Positions 1-12,144 of a stretch of DNA of 64,000 nt are shown here, in pieces. Position numbers and translations under genes: made by a program. Numbering within the stretch: the stretch's first letter is position 1; the number at the start of each line of letters is the position of its first letter. The notes below the pieces were generated by a model. The model was not told the DNA's origin. It did no database searches and saw only the letters and a program-made list of their open reading frames with translations. Source of the DNA: Symsagittifera roscoffensis (Eukaryota > Xenacoelomorpha > Acoela > Convolutidae); assembly GCF_963678635.1 (NCBI RefSeq), contig NC_087069.1, positions 45,117,448 through 45,181,447 of the forward strand. Reading direction: 5' to 3'.

Positions 1-1649
1 AAATTATTTTTTTTGTGGAATTCTGATGGATTGAAGTTTAATTGGATATTTATACAATTTAGGAGATGCTAGGAATTAATCTGTAATGACGTCTCATAAA
101 ACTCTAGGAGAATTTGATTAATTTACAAACATGATGCCTGAAAAGTTTCCAAAGACAACACCAGACGCAGAAATAAGTTTTTTGTAAAAGATTTGAGAAG
201 CTCAAAATTCAAAGTTTGAGTCTGATGTATTAAAAATTGTTGAACTTTTCCTTGATGGTTAAGGTTCTGTCAGTGAGAACGTGTCTCTTTTCCTATCAAA
301 ATTTAAATGTGTCAAATTTATTTGTTTTTCAACTTAAAATTTTTTTTTGCACTGTTCTGAATTTCTTAACAGGTGTGCAAAATTTATTAGAAAATAATTT
401 TTTTTGTAGAATGCAAGTTTTTCTGATGTTTCAAAAAAAAGATATGCAAAATCCTCTTTCATTTCTTCTTATGAAACTGCGAAAAACGCAATAATTTAAT
501 GTAAGAAACGGGTTAAATTATTGTGATGTTAGGATATTTCAACGTTGATGACTTTGAGTGCTATTCTCTATCCTAAAACCTTGTTTTTCTTATGTCCTTG
601 ATCAACAAACATTCGAAAAACATATTTACTGATGACCAAATTTAGCACATGCGGTAAAGTGTCACGAATAATTTTTGTAAGATGCAAACGTTGATTGGTT
701 TTTTAACGTGTGCTCATGTGCGCTAACTTTTTTGCGGAAAATGTAATGATGTTTATATAATGTGTGCTAAGTTGTTATGTTTTTCTTCATTATGTGTGCA
801 AAAGATCTTTTCTTTACCATGTTTGCAAATAAATTTATGAAACGTTTTGCAAATAGCAAAAAGAATAAGTTTTTTATAACCCAGGGGCAAACGTTTTTCA
901 GTAAACTTTTCTAAGAAATTTTCGACCTCTTACCTTATCGCTTTGATTAGATTATTCCTATATCATAAAAACAAAAAAAACTATATGGAAAAAAAACACC
1001 GCACAAGACAACAACTTATTTATTTACAAATTAAAGGAGCGATGAAAAAAAAAACGAAAATGAAATTAAGATTTCATCGCCAGTGTATCACTTGGTGGTA
1101 AGCTCATTGGACTCCTTGTCTCAGAAAAACCCTCATTTGAATTAGGTATAATTTGAAATAAATTTTGAAATAGGTTTTTGTACAAGGTGCAAAAACTGTT
1201 TTGAATTTATGAACAAGAAAGCCATTTTTTTTAAAGATCCGAAAATTTTCTTTGGCTCGTGTGCTTAAAAAGTTTTTGCAGGATGCAAAAATTGTTTGGA
1301 ATGTTTTAACAAATGTGCAGAACTTTTATGAAACATTTCGCAAGATGCAAACCTGTTCTGAATTTTTTAACAAGATGCAAAAGGTGTTAGGAATTTGTTT
1401 CGTAGGATGCAAAATTTGTTTGTGGTTTTTTGGAAAAGAAATGCAAAAACATTTTCTTCTTTTCCCTTATGAAAATGCGAAAAACGCAAAAATTTATTGT
1501 AAAAAATCTAGTTAAACTATTTCTATGTAAGGATATTTCAAGGTTGATGACTTTGAGTGCTATTCCCTATCTTAAAACTTCGTTTTTCTTATGTCTTTGA
1601 TCAACTTACATGCTATAAATATCTTTTCAAATTATCAAATAAAAAAAAG

Positions 1650-2365
1650 AATTTCCTAAACTTCATAAAAAATAAAAGTTAAATAAACTGCACGAAAAAT
1701 TAATAACAAAATTTTTTAAATGCGGGAAAATTTCACGAATTTTTTCTTCAGATGCAAAATTTTCTTTGATTTTTATCAGGCGCGCAATATTTTGTCTGAA
1801 AAATGTAATGATGTTTTTATAATGTGTGCAAAAGTTTATATAAATTACTTCATTATGTGAGCAAAAAAAGTTCTGAAACTTCTTAGGAGATGTCAAATTT
1901 GTTTCAATATTTTTATCATGTTTTTATGTAAATTTTAACATGTGTTCAAATAGTATATCACAGGTTTTTGCATGATTCAAATTTAGCTTTATTTCAAATT
2001 CTATTCATTTGTTGAAAAAAACCCAAGCTAAATTTGAATCATGCAAAAACCTGTGATATGCTATTTGAACACATGTTAAAATTTACATAAAAACATGACA
2101 AAAATATTGAAACAAATTTGACATCTCCTAAGAAGTTTCAGAACTTTTTTTGCTCACATAATGAAGTAAATTATAACAACTTTTGCACACATTATAAAAA
2201 CATCATTACATTTTTCACACAAAATATAGCGCGCCTGATAAAAATCAAAGAAAGTTTTGCATCTGAAGAAAAAATTCGTGAAATTTTCCCGCATTTAAAA
2301 AATTTTGTTATTAATTTTTCGTGCACTTTTTTTAACTTTCATTTTTATGAAGTTTAAGAATTTCT
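1650..2365. repeat. Large near-perfect inverted repeat
   Basis: The left arm, about 1650-1989, and the right arm, about 2025-2365, are reverse complements over roughly 340 bp with few mismatches. The spacer is only about 35 bp. The same peptide-like reading (MTSPKKFQNFFCSHNEV) appears on opposite strands in the two arms. The spacer sequence (TTCAAATTCTATTCATTTGT) occurs again directly after the right arm at about 2385. That arrangement fits an inverted duplication by template switching better than a transposon. Confidence 0.8.
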
Positions 2366-4446
2366 TCAATTTGCGAAAAACTTAATTCAAATTCTATTCA
2401 TTTGTTGAAAAAACTAAGTTTTTGCAAATTTTGCAAAAGTTTTTATGATTTTTTCCGTTATATGTGCAAAAAAATGTTCTGAAAATTCTTACAGTATGTT
2501 AAGTATGTTTTATTTTTTTCTACTCTCTTTGCAAATAAAGTTGTTAAATGTTTTGCAGATTGCAAAACTTTTATGATTTTTTAACCCATGTGCAAAAACT
2601 CTCTATTAAACTTTTTAAAGTAAGTTTCTACCTCTTATTTTATCTCTTTTGTTTGATTATTCGTATATTTTAAAAAAAAACACTCTATGGAAAAAAAGAC
2701 AAAGCACAAGACACCAACTAAAATATTTACAACCTAAAGGAGCTATGAAATTGAAACGAAAACAGAATTTAGATTTCATCGGATGTGGTTCGCTTGGTGG
2801 TTTGCTCATTGGACTCCTTGGCTCAGAAAAACCCTCATCGTTTTCGTTTTTTTTTTTTTAAAAACTGTAAAACTTGAATTGAGTTTTTTTTTGTACAAGG
2901 TGCAAAAAATGTTTTGAATTTTTAAACAAGAAAGCCATATTTTTCAAGATGCAAAAATTTCCTTTGACTTGTATGCTTAAATTTTTAATGAAAAAATTTT
3001 TGCAAGATGCAAAAATTGTCTGGAATGTTTCATCAAATGTGCGTATTTTTAAAAAAATTTCGCAAGATGCAAAACTGTTCTTTGTATGCTTAAAATTTTA
3101 ATGAAAATTTTTTTGCCAGATGCAAAAATTGTTTGGAATGTTTTAACAAATGTGCTGATTTTTTTGAAAAATTTCGCAAGAGTTTTTCAAGATTATTAGG
3201 ATTTTTTTGTATTATGCAAGTTTTTTTGGTTTTTCGAAAAATGTATGCAAAATCCTTACTTATTTTTTCTTATGAAAACGCGAAAAAGGCAAATTTTCAT
3301 TGTAAGAAGTTTTGGTAAAGTATTGCGATGTTAGGATATTTCAACGTGGATGACTTTGGGTGCTTTTCCCTATATTTAAACAGTATTTTTCTGATGTCGT
3401 TGATCAACAAGCATGGAAAAAATTTGTTACCTAATGATCAAACTTGGTACAAAAAATTTCGTAAACGTCATAAAGTCATATAGTGATAACAGTGCGAGAG
3501 AAGTTTTTAACAGTTTCTTCAAATTGCGGGAAAGTGTCACCAAAAAATTTTCGCGAAATGCTAAATTTTTTTTGATTTCTTAACATAATCGCTAAACTTT
3601 TTGTGGAAAATGTGGTAATGTTTATATAATGTGTGCAAAAGTTGTACTGATTTTTTTCATTATGTGCGCAAAAAAATTTCTGAAATTTGTTACGAGATTC
3701 AAACTTGTTTTAGTTTTTTTACCTTGTTTGCAAATAACTTTGTGAAATATTTTGCAGATTGCAAAACTAAATAATTTTTAACTCAAGTGCAAAAATTCTC
3801 TAGTTTGCTTTTTAAAGAAAGTTTCTACCTCTTTTTTTTATCTCTTTAGTTTGTTTATTCGTATATCTTAAGAACAAAAAAATTAGATGAAAAGAACTAC
3901 ACCGCACAAGACAACAACTATTTAAATTACAAATTAAAGCAGCGATGAAATAAAAACGAAATTAAAATCAAAATTTTTTTGCCGGTGGTTCGCTTGGTGG
4001 TTTGCTCATTGGAGTCCTTGGCTCAAAAAATCCCTCATTGACTGTGATCGTTAGTGGATGCTCGACAGATACTTCTCATTTCAATAAATTAGAAAGTCGT
4101 TCACAGTTTGAGCCATTTATACGGAGACAAGAACTCCAATTTCTGGAAATCTTACTCCAAATCTGATTTCATTTTTCGTGAAATGTTTTGCAGAATCAAA
4201 ACTAATATGATTTTTCAGCCCATGTGCGGAAGTTTTGTATAAGAAATTTCTATGAAATTTTCCACCTTTTACATTATCTCTTTGATTTGATTACTCCCAT
4301 ATCTTGAAAATTGAAACAGCAGGTGAAAACAAATTGAAAATAAAATTGAGATTTCATTGGCTGTGGTTCGCTTGGTGGTTTGCTCAACGGAGTCCTTGGG
4401 TCAGAAGATACTTCAACGTGTTCGATTTTTTCAACGAATAAATAAA

Positions 4447-5640
4447 ACTTGAAGTGCAAAAACTGTTCTGAAATTTCTTACGAGATTTGTTTTAAATTTT
4501 TATCATGTTTTCATGTAAATTTTAACATGTAATCAAAAACTATTTCACATGTTTTTGCATGATGCAAGTTTTGCTTTGTTTTTTTCTACTAATAAATAAA
4601 GTTTGAATTAAGTTTTCTATACAAGCTACAAAATGTTTTGAAGTTTTACACAGTGAGCCAAATTTTTCAAGATGCATTTTTTTCATTGATTTTTAGCATG
4701 TGCGCTAAAAAAGTGTTTGTGAAAAATGATGTTTTTATAGTTTTTGCAAAGTTGTTATGAGTTTTTCCGTTATGTGATCAAAAATTGTTCTGAAATTTCT
4801 TACAGGGTCTCAAATTTAGTTTTAGTTTTTTTTTCACCCTGTTTGCAAATAGATTTTGTGAAATGTTTTGCAGATTGCAAAACTAATATGCTTTTTTAAC
4901 CCATGTTCAATTGTAATTTTACTAATTTGTTCTAAGAAATTTTTTAGTTCTTACATTATCTCTTTGATTTGATTACTCCCATATCTTGAAAATTAAAACA
5001 GCAGATGAAAAAAAATTACACCGCACAAGACAACAATTAGTTTTTTCACAAATAAAAGCAGCAATGAAAACAAATTGAAATTAAAATTGAGATTTAATCG
5101 GCTGTGGTTCGCTTGGTGGTTTGCTCAATAGACTCCTTGAGTCAGAAGATACCTCATCGTGTTCGACTTTTTCAACGAATAAATAAAACTTGAAGTGCAA
5201 AAATTGTTCTGAGATTTCTTACGAGATGTCAAATTTGTTTTAATTTTCTATCATGTTTTTATGTAAATTTTAACATGTAATCAAAAACTATTTCACATGT
5301 TTTTGCATGATGCAAGTTTTGCTTTGTTTTTTTCTACTAATAAATAAAGTTTGAATTAAGTTTTCTATACAAGCTACAAAATGTTTTGAAGTTTTACACA
5401 GTGAACCAAATTTTTCAAGATGCATTTTTTTCATTGATTTTTAGCATGTGCGCTAAAAAAGTGTTTGTGAAAAATGATGTTTTTATAGTTTTTGCAAAGT
5501 TGTTATGAGTTTTTCCGTTATGTGATCAAAAATTGTTCTGAAATTTCTTACAGGGTCTCAAATTTAGTTTTAGTTTTTTTTTCACCCTGTTTGCTAATAG
5601 ATTTTGTGAAATGTTTTGCAGATTGCAAAACATGATTTTT
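4447..5640. repeat. Tandem duplication of a ~742-bp satellite block
   Basis: 4447-5188 and 5189-5640 align head to tail at an offset of 742 bp and are nearly identical over about 400 bp (compare 4500-4890 with 5242-5630). The second unit is shorter and diverges after about 5640. This is the freshest duplication inside the satellite. Confidence 0.75.
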
Positions 5641-7830
5641 TTGAAAGTTGTGAGGTTTACAGGGCATATCTCTGGAAATTTTTTTCCAAACTAAATTCCA
5701 AATTTTGTGAAATATTTTGCAAATTGCAAAACTAATATGCTTTTTTGACCCATGCACAAAAAATTTTTAATAATTTATTCTAAGATTTCTTCTTCTCACA
5801 TTATTCCTTTGATTTGATTATCCCTATATCTTGAAAACAAAAACACTAGATGAAAAAAAAATCAGAGTTGGTGAATTTTTTAGAGAAAATTTCTAGAAAT
5901 CTTAGTCCAAATCTGATACCATTTTTTCCTGAAATATTTTGCAAAAAGCAAAACTAATATGATTTTTCAGCCCATGTGCGAAAGTTTTGTATTAAAAACG
6001 TCTATGAAAATTTCTACCTCTTAAATTATCTCTTTGATTTGATTTTTCCCATATCTTGAAGAAAAAAACACTAGATGAAAAAAATGCACCGCACAAGACA
6101 ACAATTAATTTTTTTACAAGTGAAAGCAGCGATGAAAACAAATTAAAATTAAAATTGAGATTTCATCGGCTGTGGTTCGCTTGGTGGTTTGCTCAATGGA
6201 GTTCTTGGGTCAAAAGATACCTCATCGTGTTCGACTTTTTCAATGAATAAAAAAAAACTTGAAGAAGGTTTTTTTGCACAAAGTGCAAAAATTGCTTTGA
6301 TTTTTAAACAAGAAAGCAATATTTTTTCATGAAGTCTTATGAAAAAGTTTTTTCAATATGCAAAAATTGTATGAAAAGTTTGAACGAAAGTTTTGAATTA
6401 ACATGAAACCTTTTGCAAGATGCAAAACGGTTCTGAATTTTTTAACAAGTGTGCAAAATGTTTAGGAGCTTGTTTCGGTTTTGTGGGATGCAAGTTTTTT
6501 TTGTATTTTTTTTGAAAATATATACAAAAACATTTTCTTCTTTTTCTCATGAAAAAGCAAAAACGTAAAATTTTATTGACGACCTTGAGGGCTGTTCCTT
6601 ATCTTAAAACATCGTTTTTCTGATGCCTTCGATCAACATACACGCATAAAATATATTTTCAACTTATCAAATTTAAAACAAAGAGTTTCTTAAACTTCAT
6701 AAAATTAAAAATTAATGAGAGTGCACAGAAAAATTATAACAAATTTTATAAACGCGGGAAAATTTCACGAATTTTTTCTTCAGATCAAAAATTTAAAATT
6801 TCTTTGATGTTTATCATGTGCGCTAAATTCATCGTGAAAAACGTAATAAAGTTTTTTAATGTCTGCAAAAATTGTTATGGTTTACTTCATTATCTGTGCA
6901 AAAAATGTTCTGAAATTTCTTACGAGATGTCAAATTTTTTTAAATTTTCTATTATGTTTTTTACGTAAATTTTTATGTAAATTTCACAAGTTTTTGCATG
7001 ATGCAAGTTTTGCTTTGATTTTTTCAACAAATAAATAAAATTTAAATTAAGTTTTCTTTATAAGCTGCAAGAATTGATTTAAATTTTTTAACAGTGAGCC
7101 AAATTTTTCAAGATGCAAATTTTTCTTTGATTTTTAACATGTGCGCGAACATGTGCAGTAAAATGATGTTTTTAAAAATTTTGCAAGTTTGTTATGAGTT
7201 GTTCCGTTATATGTGCAAAAAATTTTCTGGAAAAATTTTCAGGATGTCAAATCTGTTTTAGTTTTTTATCCTACTTGCAAATAAATTTGAGAAACGTTTT
7301 GCAGATTGCAAAACTTACATGATTTTTTAACTCATGTGCAAAAACTCTGTAGTAAGTTTTTAATGTAAGTTTCAACTTCTTGTTTTATTGCAAAACTGAA
7401 CTGATTTTTTCGAAAATGGTGAGTTTTTTGGGGCAGATTTCTAGAAGTTTTATTCCAAACTAAATTCCAAATTTTGTGAACTGTTTTGCAAATTGCAAAA
7501 TAATTATAATTTTTTAACCCAGGTACAAAATAATTTTAGTAATTTACTCTTAAAAACTTTCTACCTCTTTTTTTATGTCTTTGATTTGATTATTCCCACA
7601 TCTTAAAAATAAAAACACTAATTGAAAAAACTCAGATTGGTGAATTTTTCAGGGCAGATTTCTGGAACCCTTATTCCAATTTTTTTGAAATCTTTTGCAA
7701 AATGCAAAACGAATATGATTTTTCAACCCATGTGCAAAAATTTTGGGGTGAATTTTTCTAAGAAATTTTTGTACCTCTTACATTATCTCTTTACTTTGAT
7801 CAGTCCCATATCTTAAAAACAAAAACACTA

Positions 7831-8883
7831 TACGATTAACCTGGTGCTCAAGTAGATAAAGTTAGCTACAGTTCACTCTTTCATGAGCGCTTTGAATTCT
7901 CTTTAGAGATAAGGTGATGAAATTTTTCTGAATCTTTTTGAAACCCAAATAAGTTTGAAAATTTGAGACTTTCTAATTTTGTGTAAGAACTTGCTAGGAT
8001 TTCGCCAATAAAATTTATAATTTTTAACTTTTGGGTTGGGGAAAACCTTGCGGAAAAAGTTGGGCTTTAAAAGTTTAAAGCAAAATGGTGGGCTCAAAGT
8101 TTCTGGCTATCGGGTTTTGGCTATCATTTTTTGCTTAAGTAGAAACCTGACTTTTTGGCTAAGTGTTACTTTTAAAACCCGAAGATTATCAATAAACTGA
8201 CCACATGAACATTAAAAATTCATATCTGAGGTTGCAGATGGTTTTTTATTTCGAACAAAAAAGTAGCAAATTTTTTTTGCCTTTCTAATTCTAAAATCTT
8301 AGTACAACTTGGGTTTTGAACGACGAGAACATAGCACAGTAAAAACTTGTTTGGTTTTGGTAGTTACTAAAAAGTTTGGATCATGCCGGCATTTTAAAGT
8401 TGCGGTCAAACATCAGGATGTATTGACAATGTCCTTCAAAAGGTTGAACGTCTTGCAATGGACTGTATCCTTGCAAAGTAGACCTTTCTGTAGATCAGTG
8501 TCGAGGAAAAAAAAAGGGTAGCTGATTCAGTAGCGTGCGTCCTAATGATAGATTTTTACAAGTTGCACTATAATTGAACAAAAGCAAAAAATTGGAGACG
8601 CAGTTCAAACATCAGCTCATAATAATCTATACAAATTTAAAACAATTCCAAGAGGATTTCCATAGGTTGCCACTGATGGGTCTTTCTTCAGTAGCAATAA
8701 TATGGTGGGGGGATCATTGGTTGAACGAGGGGGGGGGGGTTTGTTCAACTGTTGAAAATGTGAAGAGAATGGATGAACAGTGTGGCGGGTGTGACTCAAA
8801 GTAAACTGCACCACCTGTTTTAAACCAGCTTCCATATAAGCCGCACATCAGTCCCCCCAGTTCCCTCTTCTCGCCAGTTTACC

Positions 8884-8914
<31 letters not shown>

Positions 8915-9580
8915 ACACAAACATTTTGCTGATCGTGAATTGAGGGAGGATTTAAATAACTAGGGGTAAAGAGATGAAGTTCACGTTGAGTAGCCCCACA
9001 GTTCAATGGTGAAATTCTGAGAGGGAATAAACAATAAACAGGGGTGGGGGGGGGGGGGGGGGGGATAACAACATCAGTAAGAAAAAAAACTGCCATAAAA
9101 TCACGATTTCGTGAGTTGATTATCTTTTGTTTTATTTTCATTTTGCTGATTGTTTTTTTCAAAACTTACCTTCGACCAAAAAAGGCAAAAAGCTGAGGAA
9201 ACGAACGATTTTCTTTTTTTATGTTGAGAGAAAGCTTGATTATAATAGAAAAAGAATGTATCATGTTGGATTGTTTTTGAAACTGGTATCTATAATCGAC
9301 GAAATTGTCCTATACTTTTGTCACTAGAAACCTATTTTAATCGATTTTTATCCATTAAACTCCAGTGCGGGAAGTAATTTCTCTAGTTAGTGAATTCAGT
9401 TAATCACTCGAACAAATTAGCTAAAAAATTGACCAGAGGGCGTGTTTCAGTACTTACTTTGAATGTAAAGCGAGAATTTGCATTAATACTTTAACCAAAT
9501 AAGCTCTCGAATGATCAGCCAATCGCGAGTCAAAATTCAGCAGTAGTATCCGTTGAAAACAGCGGATCCTCATTTCAACG
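7831..9580 (-). repeat. LTR-like repeat 1 of cluster A
   Basis: This repeat aligns with 12145-13560, 15364-16735 and 43695-45090. It begins immediately after satellite DNA, which fixes its left edge. It carries a conserved block near 8309-8520 (CTTGTTTGGTT...GACCTTTCTGTAGATCAGTG), a G-run near 8735, and the GTGATCAGCCAATCGCGAGT-type block near 9510. At about 9581 the LTR-type sequence is joined straight to reverse-transcriptase sequence, so its right part is deleted. The short frames in it are not conserved as protein between copies. Confidence 0.6.
8854..9400. repeat. Extra ~0.5-kb segment in LTR-like repeat 1, with C/CA and G tracts
   Basis: This segment, matched at about 44130-44640, is missing from the corresponding places in the repeats at 13170 and 16370. 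Those copies instead carry short CGCACATCAG tandem units. It contains a poly-C run leading into (CA)n at about 8881-8918 and a poly-G run at about 9045-9064. It ends near the sequence TCCATTAAACTCCAGTGCGG. A close relative of that last sequence also occurs inside the insertion at about 26960. It may be a separate small transposable unit inserted in the LTR, but I cannot define its ends. Confidence 0.4.
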
Positions 9581-10030
9581 ATGAAAGCTTTTTTGGGCTT
9601 TTTATAAAGTAACCAGCAGTTGCTTGATGAAGGTTTAATATGGCAATAGAAGGCCAACGTTTTGCACCATACTGAACGTTTTGCACCCATCCTCTTCTTT
9701 AATACCTATTTGCATAAGCATGTTCAAGAACCGCCGATACGTCCACAGATTTTTTCCGGAATCGTATAAGAAGGCCAAACATGTTGTTAAGTCGGTCTGG
9801 CTCAGTTTCAAGGCAGGAGTTTAACGAGACGCCTTTGCACGGTTGACGCCTTTGCACGGTTGTATGGACTACGCACGGGTGGTTTGGGAGGTACCAAATA
9901 AATTGAGTCTGTCATTTGATGTAGTTTTTTTCCGAGGTCAGTAGCAAGCAATTGCTCAAAATTTCGCAAATTTTATGGATGTTTTAAAGCCGTCTCTACA
10001 GTGTTTCAGGTTAGTCGTTTCCTACCGGAC
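9581..10030 (-). pseudogene. BEL/Pao-like pol fragment (reverse transcriptase remnant)
   Basis: Minus-strand sequence matches parts of the better preserved reverse-transcriptase remnant at 45492-46222, for example VWCKTLAFYCHIKPSSSNC at about 9600-9680. Plus-strand DNA at 9720-9840 aligns with 45960-46085. The reading frame is shifted and truncated, and the segment carrying the catalytic Asp pair is absent, so it cannot encode an enzyme. It sits between LTR-like repeat 1 and a gag remnant, the expected order for a minus-strand element with internal deletions. Confidence 0.5.
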
Positions 10031-10330
10031 AGTTGGTGAGAATTTTCACTTCGCTGTTCCAGGATTTACTTTGATGCGATCTCCATCGCTCAATGCTTTG
10101 TTCCATAAATTTGCTCTTTTTGGAGAGTTTAGCTTTGCTGTCTTCGTGGATGCCTGATACTTTCACTTTTGGGAATTTTCTTATGTTTCAACGGAAGTAG
10201 CGTCTTCTTGTTCGGTTAAGTCAATAGTGTTAGCAAAATGCGAGCTTGACTCGGAACTAATAGATTTCCAGTTGAGTGGGCCAGTGAATGTTCAAACTTG
10301 TAGGCTTTTGACAGCGTATGGTGTGCCTGT

Positions 10331-12135
10331 AGGACCTTTCCTGATACGACTCTCTGAGTTTTCCCGGAACGCGTGGCAAAACTTGTTCTGTGTTGTCATT
10401 TAGATCAGGACACGTCGAAGATAGTCGTAGATTGAGCAGGTTCTTTTAGGATTGTTTGCGTCGAAAACATCAAAACTCAGAGCTTGAAGTAAACAAAATG
10501 ACTATAGAGTAAAACAAAGTTTAGTAGCGAGTAGCAAAATGTGAGCCAATACCTAGCCGACTAGCCAGACCAGATATACTTTTACTGAAACTGCTTTACT
10601 CTGTTGTTTGTTTTTCTTTATTTGCTTTACAAGGAATGTTTTCAGCTGTTTTAAGCAGCTGAAGCACAGTTTATTTTTTTTTCAGCATCTCTCCACATTG
10701 ATTTATATGAAGTCACTAAGATTCCGGATTTTTTCCAATGAAGTCCGCTTGATTACTTTTTGGTATACTAAAATTATTACTCTCAATGAGATACCTGAAG
10801 ATCTACCGTAGTATTGCCTGAACTTTGAAATAAGTTAAGTTGAGTTGAGTGTCGGATAATTCTTGCATTTTCAAGTGGAGACATTATCCCGCATCGTTAG
10901 AAGTCGATCGTTCTATATCGTGGTTCTATTCGATTTATTATTTCAAATTTTTGAGAATATTGTATTCGAGGTCGTGCGTCACGCCGTGTTCTTCCCACTT
11001 ACTGGGAGCTTTGAACGAGCAAGTCGGGTTAGGGGTTAGGTTGCTAGACATTGGTCAGCTGTGAGGCCGTTAAGTTCGAAGGTTTGAATTAGTTTCCAGA
11101 TCAATGCAGCGTATTTGATAAAAACCTGTTGTTCGCTCTGCATCAATCGGTCAAACTTTTCCCGGATGAAGGCTGGTACTTTGTAAACTTGAATACCGTA
11201 TGTACGCAAAAATTCAAGTAGTGACTGCTCGTACTGGGAAGAACTGGTTACATAGCTTTCTATAAGGGATTTAGAACTATCAGTAAAAAAAATGAATTTA
11301 AGTAAGTAAATTTTTAAACAGTGCTTAGACTTGAGTTATTACCTATCGCAGTCTAATCAAGTGGGATGCCGTCGAACTTCAGTTTTAAGTCCGGTAATTT
11401 GAACCCTTTTAATTTTTAATTGCTGATAGTAGTCGGCTGAATTTTAACGTAGTTGCTGGTTGGTTTTTTTTTTCATTAAAAAAAGTGCTGCGTTGTGGCT
11501 CGTGTGATTGCGAGTTGGTCCTATGATGGTTATTGAGGTTGCTGGCAATCTAGTTTTCGGAAGTAATAACGAGTTTATTCGTAATTGAAACTTTTAGAAT
11601 ACCATATCGGTTGCTGTCAGTTGACATCTGTGATTCGTGCGTTGAGTTAGAACTAATGGAGGCGAGAAAATTTATAGTAGAGGGGCGCGAAAATTCAAAG
11701 AGTACAGGTTTGCTGCGGGCGAGACTCAACTGGAATCAATGGCTGAAGTAGTGGTCACATCGTTGATCGCTACATCTGTAGCTCTATTAGTTCATATTGG
11801 AGTTGGAACACTTCAGCGTTGAGGAGCATCTAAGTCAGAGCAGTTTCAGATCTGTCCTGCACTCTGAGTGGGCTACTTGACCTTGTGGAAATGGAGCCTT
11901 CGTTGGTTAAGACTTGTTAGTATTTCCATCCAAACATTGATTGGTGGGTCGCACTTTCGTTTTCGTAGCGTTGAAGCAATGTCGAGGCCTTCTTGTGCTT
12001 CTTGAGTAGAAAACACGGCAAAATCATCTGCGCGTTTAAGGAGCAGATTGACACATGTAGTTACCTTAATAAATGGTTTAGAAATTTCGTAAGTTTCAAC
12101 AATCACAAAAGATTATTTTCTCATTTTTTGAGGTC
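10331..12135 (-). pseudogene. BEL/Pao-like gag remnant 1
   Basis: The region is homologous to 13561-15345, 42000-43640 and 46600-48316. At its 5' (right) end a minus-strand frame at 11873-12106 includes DIASTLRKRKC, which recurs at 43255-43569 and is therefore probably the N-terminal part of gag. The zinc-knuckle portion present in the other copies is deleted near 10640. Stops and frameshifts interrupt all frames longer than about 80 codons. I infer gag from position, from homology between copies and from the knuckle in the sister copies, not from a diagnostic motif here. Confidence 0.4.
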
Positions 12136-12144
12136 CATCAGCCA

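Larger units (their letters stand above)
1082..6263 (+). repeat. Six copies of a conserved tag inside the satellite
   Basis: A segment reading roughly GGTTCGCTTGGTGGTTTGCT and continuing CAATGGACTCCTTGGCTCAG recurs at about 1082-1135, 2783-2840, 3983-4038, 4358-4452, 5099-5195 and 6167-6263. It is preceded by a shared A-rich lead (ACCGCACAAGACAACAA) and a GATTTCATCGG box. It is better conserved and more GC-rich than the surrounding DNA. The last three copies share an extra GTGTTCGACTTTTTCAACGA extension. I found no tRNA fold and no consistent reading frame. It may be a fragment of an older element that was amplified with the array. Confidence 0.6.
1..7829. repeat. AT-rich satellite array built on a TGCAAAA motif
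   Basis: The whole stretch is degenerate repetition. The smallest unit is about 40-50 bp and alternates GATGCAAA and GTGTGCAAA-like boxes separated by T-rich runs such as GAATTTTTTAACA. These units are organised into longer blocks of roughly 0.4-1.7 kb that re-use the same landmarks: a 'GACTTTGAGTGCTATTC' box near 553, 1546, 3350 and 6580, and a tag near 1082, 2783, 3983, 4358, 5099 and 6167. Reading frames here are short, carry no recognisable domain and differ between repeat copies, so I see no gene. The array ends abruptly at about 7830, where a retroelement LTR begins. Confidence 0.75.

Noticed and set aside
1663-2357. Two similar peptides starting MTSPKKFQNFFCSHNEV on opposite strands
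   Set aside because: They come from the two arms of one palindrome; no support for coding.
237-3318. Short frames in the satellite (for example 237-494, 1252-1515, 3133-3318)
   Set aside because: They are translations of the TGCAAAA repeat, with no domain and no conservation of frame between repeat copies.
8309-8521. Recurrent frame ERREHSTVKTCLV... also at 12626 and 15854
   Set aside because: Conserved because the LTR-like repeat is repeated; frames differ by stops and indels, and differences are not biased to silent sites.
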